Assembly: GCA_945901405.1 (NCBI GenBank)
Contig: CAMDLH010000003.1
Span: forward strand, 1 to 64,000
Direction of reading: 5' to 3'
From: Bordetella parapertussis
GTDB taxonomy: Bacteria > Pseudomonadota > Gammaproteobacteria > Burkholderiales > SG8-41
Length of the DNA stretch: 64,000 nucleotides
Shown: positions 41,051-50,339 of the stretch, piece after piece
How the letters are laid out: every line of letters starts with the position of its first letter
Position numbering within the stretch: the first letter of the stretch is position 1
Notes under the pieces: model-generated
Told to the model about the DNA's origin: nothing
The model's database searches: none
What the model saw: the letters and a program-made list of their open reading frames with translations, nothing else
Program-made: the position numbers and the translations under genes

Positions 41051-42790
41051 ATGAATACACAGCCACGTCCGCATCTTGACCCAATCACAGCTTCGGTGAT
41101 CGAACACGGTTTGCACAGCGTCACCGACGAAATGGCGACCGTGGTGGTGAAGACCGCCTATTCGCCGCTGGTGCGCGACGTGCTCGATTTCACTGTCGCG
41201 CTGTGCCATCCGCGCGGCGAGATGGTGGTGCAGGGTGTGGGCATGGCGATACACCTGGGTGCGCTGCCGACCGCGGTGGAGGCGATCCTCAAACGTTTCG
41301 GCGGCCAGTTGAAGCCCGGCGACGCGGTGATCATGAACGACGCCTACGAGGGCGGCATGCATTTGCCGAATGTGATTTTGCTCACGCCGGCGTTTCACGA
41401 AGGCCGGCTGCTGGGTTACGCGATGGTGATGGCGCATCACACCGATATCGGCGGCCATGTGCCGGGCAGTGTGCCGGTGAACAGCCGAGAGATATTCGCC
41501 GAGGGGCTGCGCATACCGCCGATGTTTCTGGAGCGCGAGGCGAATGGAAAGCCGCAACGCAACGAAGTGCTGCTCGAAATCATTGAGCGCAACGTGCGCC
41601 TGCCACGCGATTTTTTTGGCGATCTGGATTCGCAGTTGTCCGCCTGCCGCACGGCCGAGCGGCGCTTGATCGCACTGGCTTCGCGTTATGGCACCGACAC
41701 GGTACTTGCGGCGCAGGACAATCTGCTCGACCGCGCGGAGCGTATCGCGCGCGCCGAGATTGCCGCGCTGCCCGACGGAGATTATTCGTTCGAGGATTTT
41801 CTCGACAACGACGGCATGGACGGCCCGCCGCAGAAATTGCAAGTTACGATCCGCATACGCGGTGACACGCTCACCGGTGATTTCACCGGCTGCGCGCCGC
41901 AGGTGCCCACCGCGATCAATTCGCCGCTGGCGTATTCGCGCTCGGCATTTTTTTTGAGTGTGCGTTCGATCTTCACGCCGGACATGCCGAACAACGCGGG
42001 GTTCTTCCGGCCGCTGGCGATGATTGCGCCGGAGGGCACCATCATTCATCCGAAGTTTCCCGGCGCGGTGGGCGCGATGGGTGTGACCGGATATCGCTTG
42101 ACCGACGTGGTGTTCGGCGCGCTGGCCAAGGCGGCGCCCGACCGTGTGCGCGCGGCGAGCGAGGGCGGCACCACGCGCTACACCTTCGCGGCCAACGTTG
42201 AAGGCAAGCCGTGCATATTGTCCGAGGCGCTGGTGGGCGCGTGGGGCGGGCACGCGCGTTACGACGGCATCGATGGTGTCGCCAACATCGCGGCGAACAT
42301 GTCGAACTCGCCGGTGGAAATGGTCGAGAGCACTTATCCGGTGCTGGTCGAGGAATACGGCTATGAGCGCGATTCCGAAGGCGCGGGCGAACATCGCGGC
42401 GGTCTTGGCGTACGGCGGCGCATGAAGATTTTGTCCGAAGGCGGCGGCATGCTGCAAATTCGGTCGGGCCGCGGCTCGCGTCCGCCGTGGGGCGCGGCGG
42501 GCGGCGAGGACGGCACCGCGTGTCAGAATGTACTCAACCCCGGCACACCGAACGAAAAGAAACTGCGCGGTCAGGAAACCATGCAAGTGCCCGGCGGCAC
42601 CGTCTATCTGCATGTCACACCTGGCGCGGGCGGGCACGGCGATCCATCGCGGCGCGACGCAGCGCTGGTTGCACGCGATGTGCGCGACGGAAAAATATCC
42701 GTGCGTCGCGCGCGAGAGATTTATCGCGTGTCGGTGTCGGACGCGGGCGTGGTTGACGATGCCGCGACACGCCAACTGCGCTATGCCTGA
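41051..42790 (+). CDS. Hydantoinase B/oxoprolinase family protein (HyuB-like), locus 4
   Basis: A 579-residue HyuB-family subunit with NDAYEGGMHLPNVI (compare NDPY in other copies), AHHTDIGGHVPGS and a TPGAGGHGDPS tail in place of the more usual AGGGGYG. Start at ATG 41051 matches the family N-terminus; the frame is open upstream only as antisense to hyuA. The partner HyuA is divergent. A D-threonine-aldolase-like gene follows after 30 bases, most of which is a copy of the AT-rich repeat. Confidence 0.92.
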   Translation: MNTQPRPHLDPITASVIEHGLHSVTDEMATVVVKTAYSPLVRDVLDFTVALCHPRGEMVVQGVGMAIHLGALPTAVEAILKRFGGQLKPGDAVIMNDAYEGGMHLPNVILLTPAFHEGRLLGYAMVMAHHTDIGGHVPGSVPVNSREIFAEGLRIPPMFLEREANGKPQRNEVLLEIIERNVRLPRDFFGDLDSQLSACRTAERRLIALASRYGTDTVLAAQDNLLDRAERIARAEIAALPDGDYSFEDFLDNDGMDGPPQKLQVTIRIRGDTLTGDFTGCAPQVPTAINSPLAYSRSAFFLSVRSIFTPDMPNNAGFFRPLAMIAPEGTIIHPKFPGAVGAMGVTGYRLTDVVFGALAKAAPDRVRAASEGGTTRYTFAANVEGKPCILSEALVGAWGGHARYDGIDGVANIAANMSNSPVEMVESTYPVLVEEYGYERDSEGAGEHRGGLGVRRRMKILSEGGGMLQIRSGRGSRPPWGAAGGEDGTACQNVLNPGTPNEKKLRGQETMQVPGGTVYLHVTPGAGGHGDPSRRDAALVARDVRDGKISVRRAREIYRVSVSDAGVVDDAATRQLRYA

Positions 42791-42802
42791 TCAAGGGTAT
42801 CG

Positions 42803-42820
42803 TAAGCCATTGTTTTTATT
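42803..42820 (+). repeat. AT-rich dispersed motif, copy d
   Basis: TAAGCCATTGTTTTTATT ends at the base before the ATG of the PLP-enzyme gene, so this copy occupies the place where the ribosome site should be. No Shine-Dalgarno is visible for that gene. Confidence 0.65.
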
Positions 42821-43930
42821 ATGAAATTTACAGAACTCGAAACGCCGGCCCTGGTGCTCGATAGCGGCAGGCTCGACCGCAATCTGGTGCGCATGCGTGA
42901 CAAGCTCACGCGTCACGGCGTGGCACTGCGCCCGCATGTGAAGACCGCGAAGTCTGTTGACGTGGTGCGCCGCGCGGTCACGCCGGGGGTGGGCGGCATC
43001 ACGGTTTCGACGTTGAAAGAGGCCGAACAATTTTTTGCCGCGGGATATCGCGACATTCTGTACGCCGTAGGTATCGCACCTAACAAGCTCGATCATGTCG
43101 CAGCGCTGCGCGCAAAAGGTTGTGATCTTACGATTTTGCTCGACAGCGTTGAAGCCGCACACGCGGTTACAGCGAAGGGTGTGCTGTTACCGACATTGAT
43201 TGAAATCGACAGCGACGGCCACCGCGCTGGCGTGAAGCCGGGGGATGCGCGCTTGATTGAAATTGGGCTTGAATTAGGAAAAAACCTGCGAGGTGTGATG
43301 ACGCACGCAGGGGGTTCATACGACTGTAAGTCGATAGACGAAATACGCGCCATGGCCGAGCGCGAACGCGCGGCGGTGGTGCGCTGCGCCGATGAACTAC
43401 GCGGCGCCGGGCTGAATTGCAACGTGGTAAGCGTGGGTTCGTCGCCCACCGCGACGTACGGCGAATTCTTCGCGGGCGTCACCGAAGTGCGCGCGGGCGT
43501 CTACATGTTTTTCGATCTGTTCATGGCGGGGCTGGGCGTGTGCGCGCAGGACGACATCGCGCTGTCGGTGCTGACCTCGGTGATTGGGCACCAACCCGAG
43601 AAGGGCTGGATACTCACCGACGCGGGTTGGATGGCGCTGTCGCGTGATCGCGGCACCGCGGGCCAGAAAATCGATCAGGGTTATGGCGTGGTGTGCGATG
43701 TCAACGGCGCGCCGCTCGATGATTTAATCGTCAGCGCCGCCAATCAGGAGCACGGCATTGTTTCGCGCCGTGACGGTACGGCGTTAGACCCGGCGCGTTA
43801 TCCGATTGGGACGCTGTTGCGCATATTGCCCAATCACGCGTGCGCCACCGCCGCGCAGCACGACGCCTATCACGTTATTGAGAACAACTCAGAGATCGCC
43901 GAACGCTGGCCGCGCTTTAGCGGCTGGTGA
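42821..43930 (+). CDS. DSD1-family PLP-dependent enzyme (D-threonine aldolase-like)
   Basis: A 369-residue fold-type III PLP enzyme. The N-terminal barrel has RPHVKTAKS with the Schiff-base Lys41, and the C-terminal domain has PNHACAT, where His339 and Cys341 match the metal ligands of D-serine dehydratase. Family members act on D-threonine, D-serine or 3-hydroxyaspartate; the substrate here is not set by sequence. Start ATG 42821 is fixed by TPALVLD near the N-terminus and preceded by an AT-rich repeat rather than a ribosome site. It probably shares a transcript with hyuB. Its stop is adjacent to the convergent dioxygenase stop. Confidence 0.88.
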   Translation: MKFTELETPALVLDSGRLDRNLVRMRDKLTRHGVALRPHVKTAKSVDVVRRAVTPGVGGITVSTLKEAEQFFAAGYRDILYAVGIAPNKLDHVAALRAKGCDLTILLDSVEAAHAVTAKGVLLPTLIEIDSDGHRAGVKPGDARLIEIGLELGKNLRGVMTHAGGSYDCKSIDEIRAMAERERAAVVRCADELRGAGLNCNVVSVGSSPTATYGEFFAGVTEVRAGVYMFFDLFMAGLGVCAQDDIALSVLTSVIGHQPEKGWILTDAGWMALSRDRGTAGQKIDQGYGVVCDVNGAPLDDLIVSAANQEHGIVSRRDGTALDPARYPIGTLLRILPNHACATAAQHDAYHVIENNSEIAERWPRFSGW

Positions 43931-44809
43931 TCAGTACGGTGCAGTGCCCACCAGCGTGGTGCGCTCCATGTGGCGGCGCAGCGGCAACTGGTAATCGGGC
44001 ACGGCCTGATGTTGCACCGAGCAGTTATCCCATAGCAGAAAATCACCAACCTGCCACTTGTGCTGGTAGATGAACCCGGGCTTGGTGGAGTGCGCGATCA
44101 GTTGATTGAGTATCGCGTCGCCTTCGGCGTTTTCCATGCCCTCGATGCGCGCGGTGTAGCCGTCGTTGACGAAGAGACATTTCTTGCCGGTGTAGGGATG
44201 CGTGCGCACGATGGGGTGCGCGACATCGGGCGTGCGTGCTTCCTGCTCCGCCGTCAGCGATTTGCGCGGGCCGCTGTTGCGCTCGCGGTAGTAGCCTTTC
44301 TTGTACGACTGCACGGCTTTGAGACCGGCGATTTTTTGTTGGGTTGATTCGGGCAGCGCCGCGTATGCGGCGACCGCGCTGGCGAATTTGGTGTCGCCCA
44401 GCGCCTTGCCGTTTTCGTCGTGCGGCACTTCCAGCGCATAGAACAATGATCCGCGGCTCGGCTCCTTGATGTAGCAAAGGTCTGAGTGCCAGAACAGGCC
44501 AGCGTCCTGCGAACCGATGGGCTTGCCGTCAATCACGATGTTGGACACGACAAATAGTTCGTGAAACCCCGGCCGGCAGCAATCCTTGCGCACGTGTAAT
44601 TCAAGTTCGCCGAAACGGCGGCTGAATTTGACGTGCTGATAGGGTGTTAATTTTTGATTGCGAAAGAACACCACTTCGTGTTCGTGCCACGCATCGACAA
44701 TTTGTTTGAACATGTTTTCGTCCAGGTCTTGCGACAGATCGACGCCAAGAATTTCCGCGCCGAGCGCGGCGCCGGTGCGGCGGATTGAAAGCATGTGCGT
44801 GATTCCCAT
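43931..44809 (-). CDS. TauD/TfdA family 2-oxoglutarate-dependent dioxygenase
   Basis: A 292-residue cytosolic Fe(II)/2-oxoglutarate oxygenase. The metal triad is visible as FWHSDL (His108, Asp110) and distal His267 in SVQHQAV, with the 2-oxoglutarate-binding Arg in RRHMERT (278-279). Relatives hydroxylate taurine, 2,4-D or other small acids. The frame starts at ATG 44809 (MGITHMLSIRR); Met6 is an alternative. Its stop directly abuts that of the PLP enzyme on the other strand. The 117-base gap upstream separates it from the divergent exporter operon. Confidence 0.9.
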   Translation of the reverse strand: MGITHMLSIRRTGAALGAEILGVDLSQDLDENMFKQIVDAWHEHEVVFFRNQKLTPYQHVKFSRRFGELELHVRKDCCRPGFHELFVVSNIVIDGKPIGSQDAGLFWHSDLCYIKEPSRGSLFYALEVPHDENGKALGDTKFASAVAAYAALPESTQQKIAGLKAVQSYKKGYYRERNSGPRKSLTAEQEARTPDVAHPIVRTHPYTGKKCLFVNDGYTARIEGMENAEGDAILNQLIAHSTKPGFIYQHKWQVGDFLLWDNCSVQHQAVPDYQLPLRRHMERTTLVGTAPY

Positions 44810-44897
44810 GTGATGAATCGGTGACGCTGATTATACGGCATGCGACAAGTGCCGCAGCGCAGCAAGCCTGCTACAATGTGAACACACAGGATATGCA

Positions 44898-44925
44898 TAA
44901 CTTATTGTTTATAAAAAAGTTTCTT
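44898..44925 (+). repeat. AT-rich dispersed motif, copy e
   Basis: TAACTTATTGTTTATA followed by an A run lies just before the adaptor-protein start at 44927. A TACAAT (44872-44877), possibly a -10 box, lies 20 bases upstream of it. This copy has TAAC in place of TAAG. Confidence 0.5.
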
Positions 44926-44926
44926 G

Positions 44927-46138
44927 ATGGCGAATGAGGATTTGAGCAAGCTGCGCATCGAGCGTGGCGCAGCGGCCGCGAACTTCAAACGCAAGCGCCA
45001 CGGATGGTTTTGGCTGCTCGCGTTGCTGGTTGGCGCGGGCGGGGCTTACTACGTGTTCGGCCATCGCCCGGCCATCGCGGTTGACGTCGTCACCGTGTCG
45101 CAGGCGTATCCGTCGCAGGCGCACACGCAACTTAATGCCACCGGCTACGTGGTCGCACAGCGCAAGGCGGCGGTGGCGTCGAAGGCGACGGGGCGGCTTG
45201 AGTGGCTCAACGTGCGCGAAGGCAGCGAAGTCAAGGCGAACGAAATCATCGCGCGGCTTGAAAACAAGGATGTCACCGCATCGCTGCAACAGACGCGCGC
45301 CAGCGTTGCGGTGGCGCGCGCGAATCTCGAACAGGGCCTGGCGGAAATGCGCGACGCCGAACGCGCGCTCACGCGCTCGCGTGATCTGCTGGCGAAGAAT
45401 TTCGTCTCCGCGTCGGCGCACGACGTGGTGATCGCGCGCCACGAAAAAGCGGCGGCCTCGATCAGCGGGCTGAAGGCTTCAATCGCGGTGGCGGAGGCCA
45501 ATGTGCGCTCGGCCGAGGTGGCGGTGGAGCAAACATTGATCCGCGCGCCCTTCGACGGCGTGGTGCTAACCAAGAACGCCAATGTCGGCGACGTGATCAC
45601 GCCGTTTTCATCCGCGTCCGGCTCGCAGGCGGCGGTGGTGACCATGGCGGACATGTCCACGCTGGAAGTCGAGGCCGACGTGTCGGAATCGAACCTGGCG
45701 AAAATCCGCCCCGATCAGCCGTGCGAAATTCAACTCGACGCACTGCCGGGCAAACGTCTGCGCGGCGTCGTGCATCGCTTGGCGCCCACGGTGGATCGAT
45801 CCAAGGCGACGGTGATGGCGAAGATACGTTTCGTCGATAACGATGCGCGCGTGCTGCCCGACATGAGCGCTAAGGTCGCTTTTCTCACGCAAGAGACTCC
45901 CGAAGCGCAACGCGCCGCGCGCACCGTGCTGCAGCCCGCGGCAATCGTGGAGCGCAACGGCAAAAAAGTCGTGTTCATCGTGCAGGACGGCAAGGCGGTG
46001 GAAAGCGCTGTCGTCACCGGCGAGCGCATCGGTGAAATGCTCACCGTCACGCAAGGTGTTAAACCCGGCGACAAAGTCGTCATCAAGCCGCCCGAAAAGC
46101 TGCAAGGCGGCGCGGCGGTTAGCGTGGCGGGGAAGTGA
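44927..46138 (+). CDS. Efflux periplasmic adaptor (HlyD/MacA-like membrane fusion protein)
   Basis: A 403-residue inner-membrane-anchored adaptor. One membrane segment is near residues 22-43 (WFWLLALLVGAGGAYYVF), followed by a lipoyl-like hairpin domain with a coiled coil at about residues 110-200, a beta-barrel domain and a C-terminal proximal domain. Such proteins link a MacB-type ABC exporter to an outer-membrane channel. ATG 44927 is chosen over the TTG one codon earlier; no strong ribosome site is seen. The ATPase gene follows after a 226-base gap that carries a MITE-like element. Confidence 0.9.
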   Translation: MANEDLSKLRIERGAAAANFKRKRHGWFWLLALLVGAGGAYYVFGHRPAIAVDVVTVSQAYPSQAHTQLNATGYVVAQRKAAVASKATGRLEWLNVREGSEVKANEIIARLENKDVTASLQQTRASVAVARANLEQGLAEMRDAERALTRSRDLLAKNFVSASAHDVVIARHEKAAASISGLKASIAVAEANVRSAEVAVEQTLIRAPFDGVVLTKNANVGDVITPFSSASGSQAAVVTMADMSTLEVEADVSESNLAKIRPDQPCEIQLDALPGKRLRGVVHRLAPTVDRSKATVMAKIRFVDNDARVLPDMSAKVAFLTQETPEAQRAARTVLQPAAIVERNGKKVVFIVQDGKAVESAVVTGERIGEMLTVTQGVKPGDKVVIKPPEKLQGGAAVSVAGK

Positions 46139-46165
46139 TGTTGTTCAACTTCAACGTCAACCGCA

Positions 46166-46354
46166 ACCGCAAAGACGCAAAGACGCAAAGGACACGCAAA
46201 GTAAAGCAAGAAACGCGTTCAATGCTTTACCGATTCTTGTGCAGGTCATCAACCAAAACTGTCGTTCCCGCCTGCGCGGGAACGACAGCGCTTTTGTTAC
46301 GCGAATTTCCTTCTCGTGTTGTTCGTGTCCTTTGTGTTGTTGCGTCTTTGCGGT
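46166..46354. repeat. 189-bp MITE-like element with 31-bp terminal inverted repeats
   Basis: The ends, 46166-46196 (starting ACCGCAAAGACGCAA) and 46324-46354, are inverted copies matching at 28 of 31 positions. Near the middle is a perfect hairpin with 11-base arms GTCGTTCCCGC (46261-46271 and 46276-46286) and loop CTGC. No gene lies inside. It separates the adaptor gene from the ATPase gene and may attenuate or insulate transcription between them. Confidence 0.65.
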
Positions 46355-46364
46355 GGATGTTTTC

Positions 46365-47054
46365 ATGTCCGCACCCGTAGTAGAAATCCGCAATCTCGTG
46401 AAGTCCTACCGGCGCGGCGGGCAGATCGTGCCAGTGCTGAACGATCTTACCTTCGACATACAGGCCGGTGATTTCGTGGCGCTGATGGGGCCTTCCGGTT
46501 CGGGCAAGAGCACGCTGCTTAACTTGATCGCCGGCATCGACAAGCCCGACAGCGGCACGCTGCGGGTGCAGGGCGAGGACATCACCACGCTGGGCGAATC
46601 ACAACTTGCCGACTGGCGCGCGCGCAATGTCGGGTTCATCTTTCAGTTCTACAACCTGATGCCGGTGTTGACCGCGTTCGAGAATGTCGAACTGCCGCTG
46701 CTGCTCACTAACTTGAGCGCGCGCGAACGGCGCGAGCATGCGGGCGCCGCGCTGGCGATGGTGGGCTTGGCGGATCGCGTCGATCACTATCCTTCGGAGT
46801 TGTCCGGCGGGCAGCAGCAGCGCGTGGCCATCGCGCGCGCCATCGTCGCCGATCCGGCGATACTGGTTGCCGATGAACCGACTGGCGATCTTGACCGCGC
46901 GTCAGCGGAGGACATACTTGCGCTGATCGAGCGGCTCAATCGTGAGCTTGCGAAAACCATTGTGATGGTGACGCACGATCCATTTGCAGCAAAACGTGCG
47001 CGTACGATACGTCATCTTGAAAAGGGTGTGCTTGCCATGGAAGCGCCGAATTAA
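46365..47054 (+). CDS. ABC transporter ATP-binding protein (LolD/MacB type)
   Basis: A 229-residue ATPase with Walker [10 protein letters not shown] (residues 42-50), signature [15 protein letters not shown], Walker [13 protein letters not shown] and switch His in VTHDP. The short length and DEPTGDLD motif are typical of LolD/MacB-like exporters that work with FtsX-type permeases, and two such permease genes follow after the kinase gene. ATG 46365 is chosen because the homology starts at [15 protein letters not shown]; the frame is open upstream across the repeat element. Confidence 0.93.
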   Translation: MSAPVVEIRNLVKSYRRGGQIVPVLNDLTFDIQAGDFVALMGPSGSGKSTLLNLIAGIDKPDSGTLRVQGEDITTLGESQLADWRARNVGFIFQFYNLMPVLTAFENVELPLLLTNLSARERREHAGAALAMVGLADRVDHYPSELSGGQQQRVAIARAIVADPAILVADEPTGDLDRASAEDILALIERLNRELAKTIVMVTHDPFAAKRARTIRHLEKGVLAMEAPN

Positions 47055-47129
47055 TGGCAGGAATGCCGCGGCGGACCGGCGCATTTGGAAATTTGCTTCA
47101 CAACGCCGTGGCGAGCGTTTATACTTTTT

Positions 47130-47158
47130 ATAAAATATCGTTCTAAAACAACGACTTA
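47130..47158 (-). repeat. AT-rich dispersed motif, copy h
   Basis: Read on the minus strand this copy is TAAGTCGTTGTTTTAG and then AACGATATTTTAT. It ends three bases before the ATG of the hybrid kinase, in inverse orientation to it. A Shine-Dalgarno is absent there. Confidence 0.55.
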
Positions 47159-47161
47159 AAA

Positions 47162-49009
47162 ATGGAAGCCCAAGCGCCAGACAAGTCCGCCGTTGACCGC
47201 CATACGGTTTTTGCCGAGCAGGTGCGGCTGGTCTATCAATTGGGCGGGTCGGGCGGGCTGGCGGCCGCGGCGGCGGGCGGGATGTATGCCTTTCTGGTGT
47301 GGCCCACCGCGCCACGCGCGGAGTTGATCGCGTGGGTGGCCGCGCTCACCGTGCTCGGCGTGCTGCGCATGGCGCTGGTCTACATAAGCAAACGCCACGT
47401 TATCAAAGACAATGTGCGGGCGTGGGCGTGGGGGCTGATCGCGCTTGCCGCTGCGACGGGGTTGCTATGGGGCTATGGCGCCACGCGGCTTTTCCCCTAC
47501 CAGTTGCCGGAACTGTATTTCATCGTCGCGTTTATTCTGGTCGGCCTGCCGGCCGGCGCCATCGCCACGTTCGGGCCGTGGGTGCTGTCGTATGCGGTTT
47601 ACCTGTTATGCACGATTCTGCCGTTCAGCGTGCATGCGCTTGTGCGTGGCGGCGATGCGGCGGGCTGGCTGGTGCTGGCGACCATTATCTTCATCGCGTT
47701 CATGTTACGCGTCGCGCGCTGGTCGGAAACAACCATCCGCGACAACATCGCGCAGCGCTTGCGCATCGAAGGCATGGCCGGTGTGCTCACCGAGGCGCGC
47801 GACGCGGCCGATTCGGCGAACCGCGCGAAATCGAGCTTTCTCGCCAACATGAGCCACGAGGTGCGCACGCCGCTTAACGCCGTGATCGGCATGAACGAGC
47901 TGTTGCTCGACACGCGGCTGGAACCCAGGCAGCGCGGCTACTCGCACGCGGTGCGCGAGGCGGCACTGTCGTTGCTCGACATCCTGAATTCCGTGATCGA
48001 TATGAGCCGCATCGAGGCGGGGCGGCTTGATCTGAAGGAGGAGCGCTTCGCGCTGCGCGCGCTGATCGGCCAGATCGAGCGCATGTACCGGCCCGTGGCG
48101 CAGCGCAAGGGGCTCGACTTCAAGATTGCGGTGATGCCCAGCGTGCCGTATGCGTTGTACGGCGATCCGGCGCGCTGGCGCCAGGTGCTGGGCGTGTTTG
48201 TCGACAATGCGCTCAAGTTCACCGAATACGGCGGCGTTTCCGTGTCGATAGACGCGCTGGAGACCGAAGGCGAGATCTGCGTGGTGCGCGGCGTGGTGGT
48301 CGATACCGGCATCGGCATCGCGCCCGAAGACCGGCCGCTGCTGTTCCAGCCGTTTACACAGGTGGATGCCTCATCCACGCGCCAGCACGGCGGCACCGGC
48401 GTGGGCCTGCGCATCGCCGCGGAACTGGCGAAGATGATGGGCGGCGAGGCCGGCGTCGAGAGCGAGCGCGGCAAGGGCTCGAGTTTCTGGTTCACCACGC
48501 GCATGAAACTCGCCGCGCCGGAGGCGACCATGCAACCGGTGCCCGCCGAGGCGGCTGCTGTCGCGCGCAGTTTTCCTGGCGCCAAAATTCTGCTGGTCGA
48601 GGACAACAATATCAACCAGGTCATCGCGCGCACCATACTTGAGCGGCTGGGCTGCAAGGTTGAGGCCGCCAGCAACGGTCTTGAGGCATTAAAGCGCGTG
48701 GAAAAAACGCCCTTTGACCTGATATTCATGGATTGCCAGATGCCGGAGATGGATGGTTATGCGGCCACCGGCGAAATTCGCCGCCGCGAAACCACCAGTG
48801 GTACGCGCATACCCATCATCGCGCTCACCGCAAATGCGCTCGAAGGCGACCGCGAGCGCTGTCTCGCGGCGGGGATGGACGACTATCTCGCCAAGCCCTA
48901 CGTGCGAGATCAGATCATCACCATGATGCAGCGCTGGCTGCCGCAGTTCGTGAGCCGCGAATCACGCGCCACGGTGGACGGACAGGACACACAGGACGCC
49001 GCGGAGTGA
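47162..49009 (+). CDS. Membrane hybrid sensor histidine kinase/response regulator
   Basis: A 615-residue protein with about six membrane segments (residues 30-185), a short coiled linker, a HisKA domain with the phospho-acceptor His232 in [14 protein letters not shown], an ATPase domain ([17 protein letters not shown]) and a C-terminal receiver ([11 protein letters not shown] near 476, Asp524 in [10 protein letters not shown]). No extracytoplasmic sensor domain of any size is seen, so signals are probably sensed within the membrane. There is no output domain or partner regulator gene nearby. It sits between the ATPase and the permeases of an exporter, one base before the first permease start. 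Confidence 0.93.
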   Translation: MEAQAPDKSAVDRHTVFAEQVRLVYQLGGSGGLAAAAAGGMYAFLVWPTAPRAELIAWVAALTVLGVLRMALVYISKRHVIKDNVRAWAWGLIALAAATGLLWGYGATRLFPYQLPELYFIVAFILVGLPAGAIATFGPWVLSYAVYLLCTILPFSVHALVRGGDAAGWLVLATIIFIAFMLRVARWSETTIRDNIAQRLRIEGMAGVLTEARDAADSANRAKSSFLANMSHEVRTPLNAVIGMNELLLDTRLEPRQRGYSHAVREAALSLLDILNSVIDMSRIEAGRLDLKEERFALRALIGQIERMYRPVAQRKGLDFKIAVMPSVPYALYGDPARWRQVLGVFVDNALKFTEYGGVSVSIDALETEGEICVVRGVVVDTGIGIAPEDRPLLFQPFTQVDASSTRQHGGTGVGLRIAAELAKMMGGEAGVESERGKGSSFWFTTRMKLAAPEATMQPVPAEAAAVARSFPGAKILLVEDNNINQVIARTILERLGCKVEAASNGLEALKRVEKTPFDLIFMDCQMPEMDGYAATGEIRRRETTSGTRIPIIALTANALEGDRERCLAAGMDDYLAKPYVRDQIITMMQRWLPQFVSRESRATVDGQDTQDAAE

Positions 49010-49010
49010 T

Positions 49011-50168
49011 GTGTATCTGCTGAAGCTCATTTTTCGCAACGCGTTTCGTCACAAGCTGCGCACGCTGCTGACCATGCTCGGCCTGCTGGTGGCGGTGCTG
49101 GCGTTCGGCTTGCTACAAACCGTGGTCGATGCCTGGTACGCGGGCGCCAATGCGGCCTCGTCGACGCGGCTCATCACACGCAATTCAATTTCACTCGTAT
49201 TTCCGCTGCCCACGACATACCACGACCGTATCCGCCAGTTGCCGGGGGTGCGCGCGGTGTCGTACGCCAACTGGTTCGGCGGCGTGTACGTCGCGGAGAA
49301 GAATTTTTTCCCGCAGTTCGCGATCGAGCCGCGCAGCTATTTCGAACTGTACCCGGAATACATCGTGCCGCCGGATGAGTTTCGCGAATTCCTGCGCGAC
49401 CGCAAGGGCGCTGCAATCGGACGCAAACTGGCCGATACCCACGGCTTGAAGGTCGGTGACGTGATCCCCATACGCGGCACGATATTTCCGGGCACCTGGG
49501 AGTTCGTGGTGCGCGTGATCTACGAGGGCGCCGAGGCCGGCACCGATACCTCGCAACTCTTTTTTCATTGGGAGTATCTCAACGAGACGATGAAAAAAGT
49601 TTCCGCGCGCCGGGCGAATCAGGTCGGCATCTATTTGATCGGCCTCACCAGCGCCGACCGTGCCGCCGAGGTGGCGCAGGCGGTGGATGCCACATTTCGC
49701 AACTCGCTGGCCGAGACGCTGACCGAAACCGAGAAGGCGTTTCAGCTCGGTTTTGTCGCCATGACCGAGGCCATCGTGGTGGCGATACGCATCGTGTCGT
49801 TCCTGGTGATTTTTATCATCATGGCGGTGATGGCCAACACCATGGCGATGACCGCGCGCGAACGCGTCGCCGAATACGCGACGTTGAAAGCCGTGGGCTT
49901 CGGCCCCGCGTTTCTGGCGGCGCTTATCACCGGCGAATCACTCGCCATCGCCGTCATCGGCGGCGGGCTCGGCATCCTGTTCACGTTTCCGGTCGCACAC
50001 GAATTCGGCAGGGCGATGGGCACATTGTTTAAATCGTTCGCGGTGAGTCAGGAAACCGTGCTGCTGCAAATCGCCGCGGTCTTTGTCGTCGGCCTCGTCG
50101 CCGCCGCCGTGCCCAGCGTGCGCGCGGCGCGAGTGAAAATCGCGGAGGGGTTGAGGCATGTGGGGTGA
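49011..50168 (+). CDS. ABC transporter permease (FtsX/MacB-like), first
   Basis: A 385-residue inner-membrane permease with one N-terminal membrane segment (LLTMLGLLVAVLAFGLLQ), a large periplasmic domain at about residues 45-260 and three C-terminal membrane segments carrying the FtsX-type ARERVAEYATLKAVGFGP. It starts at GTG 49011, one base after the kinase stop, so translation is coupled. It should pair with the second permease and with the ATPase encoded upstream of the kinase. A 171-base gap with repeats follows. Confidence 0.9.
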   Translation: MYLLKLIFRNAFRHKLRTLLTMLGLLVAVLAFGLLQTVVDAWYAGANAASSTRLITRNSISLVFPLPTTYHDRIRQLPGVRAVSYANWFGGVYVAEKNFFPQFAIEPRSYFELYPEYIVPPDEFREFLRDRKGAAIGRKLADTHGLKVGDVIPIRGTIFPGTWEFVVRVIYEGAEAGTDTSQLFFHWEYLNETMKKVSARRANQVGIYLIGLTSADRAAEVAQAVDATFRNSLAETLTETEKAFQLGFVAMTEAIVVAIRIVSFLVIFIIMAVMANTMAMTARERVAEYATLKAVGFGPAFLAALITGESLAIAVIGGGLGILFTFPVAHEFGRAMGTLFKSFAVSQETVLLQIAAVFVVGLVAAAVPSVRAARVKIAEGLRHVG

Positions 50169-50179
50169 ATTGACGGCAG

Positions 50180-50332
50180 TGTTTAGTTTTGAGCTTCTCA
50201 ACCCCCGCTTCGCGGGGGCAGGCGTTCCTTTAAGAAACAAAGGGTTAGACGTTTTGTTTCTCAGGAGTGTTTAGTGTTTAGTTAACTGCAATCGTGGCAT
50301 GCCGCCTTTAACTCAACACTCAACACTCAACA
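50180..50332. repeat. Heptanucleotide repeat arrays and hairpins, locus 2
   Basis: The 171-base gap between the permease genes holds TGTTTAG and TTTTGAG at 50180-50193, two TGTTTAG units at 50268-50281 and three opposed CTCAACA units at 50312-50332, so the heptads occur as inverted arrays. A GC hairpin (CCCCCGC, loop TTC) lies at 50202-50218, and a second one (stem GAAACAAA) at 50234-50260. No gene was found here. Confidence 0.6.
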
Positions 50333-50339
50333 CTGAAGT

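Noticed and set aside
50202-50218. GC hairpin considered as a rho-independent terminator after the first permease
   Set aside because: No T tract follows, and the second permease of the same exporter lies just downstream, so termination there is unlikely to be complete.
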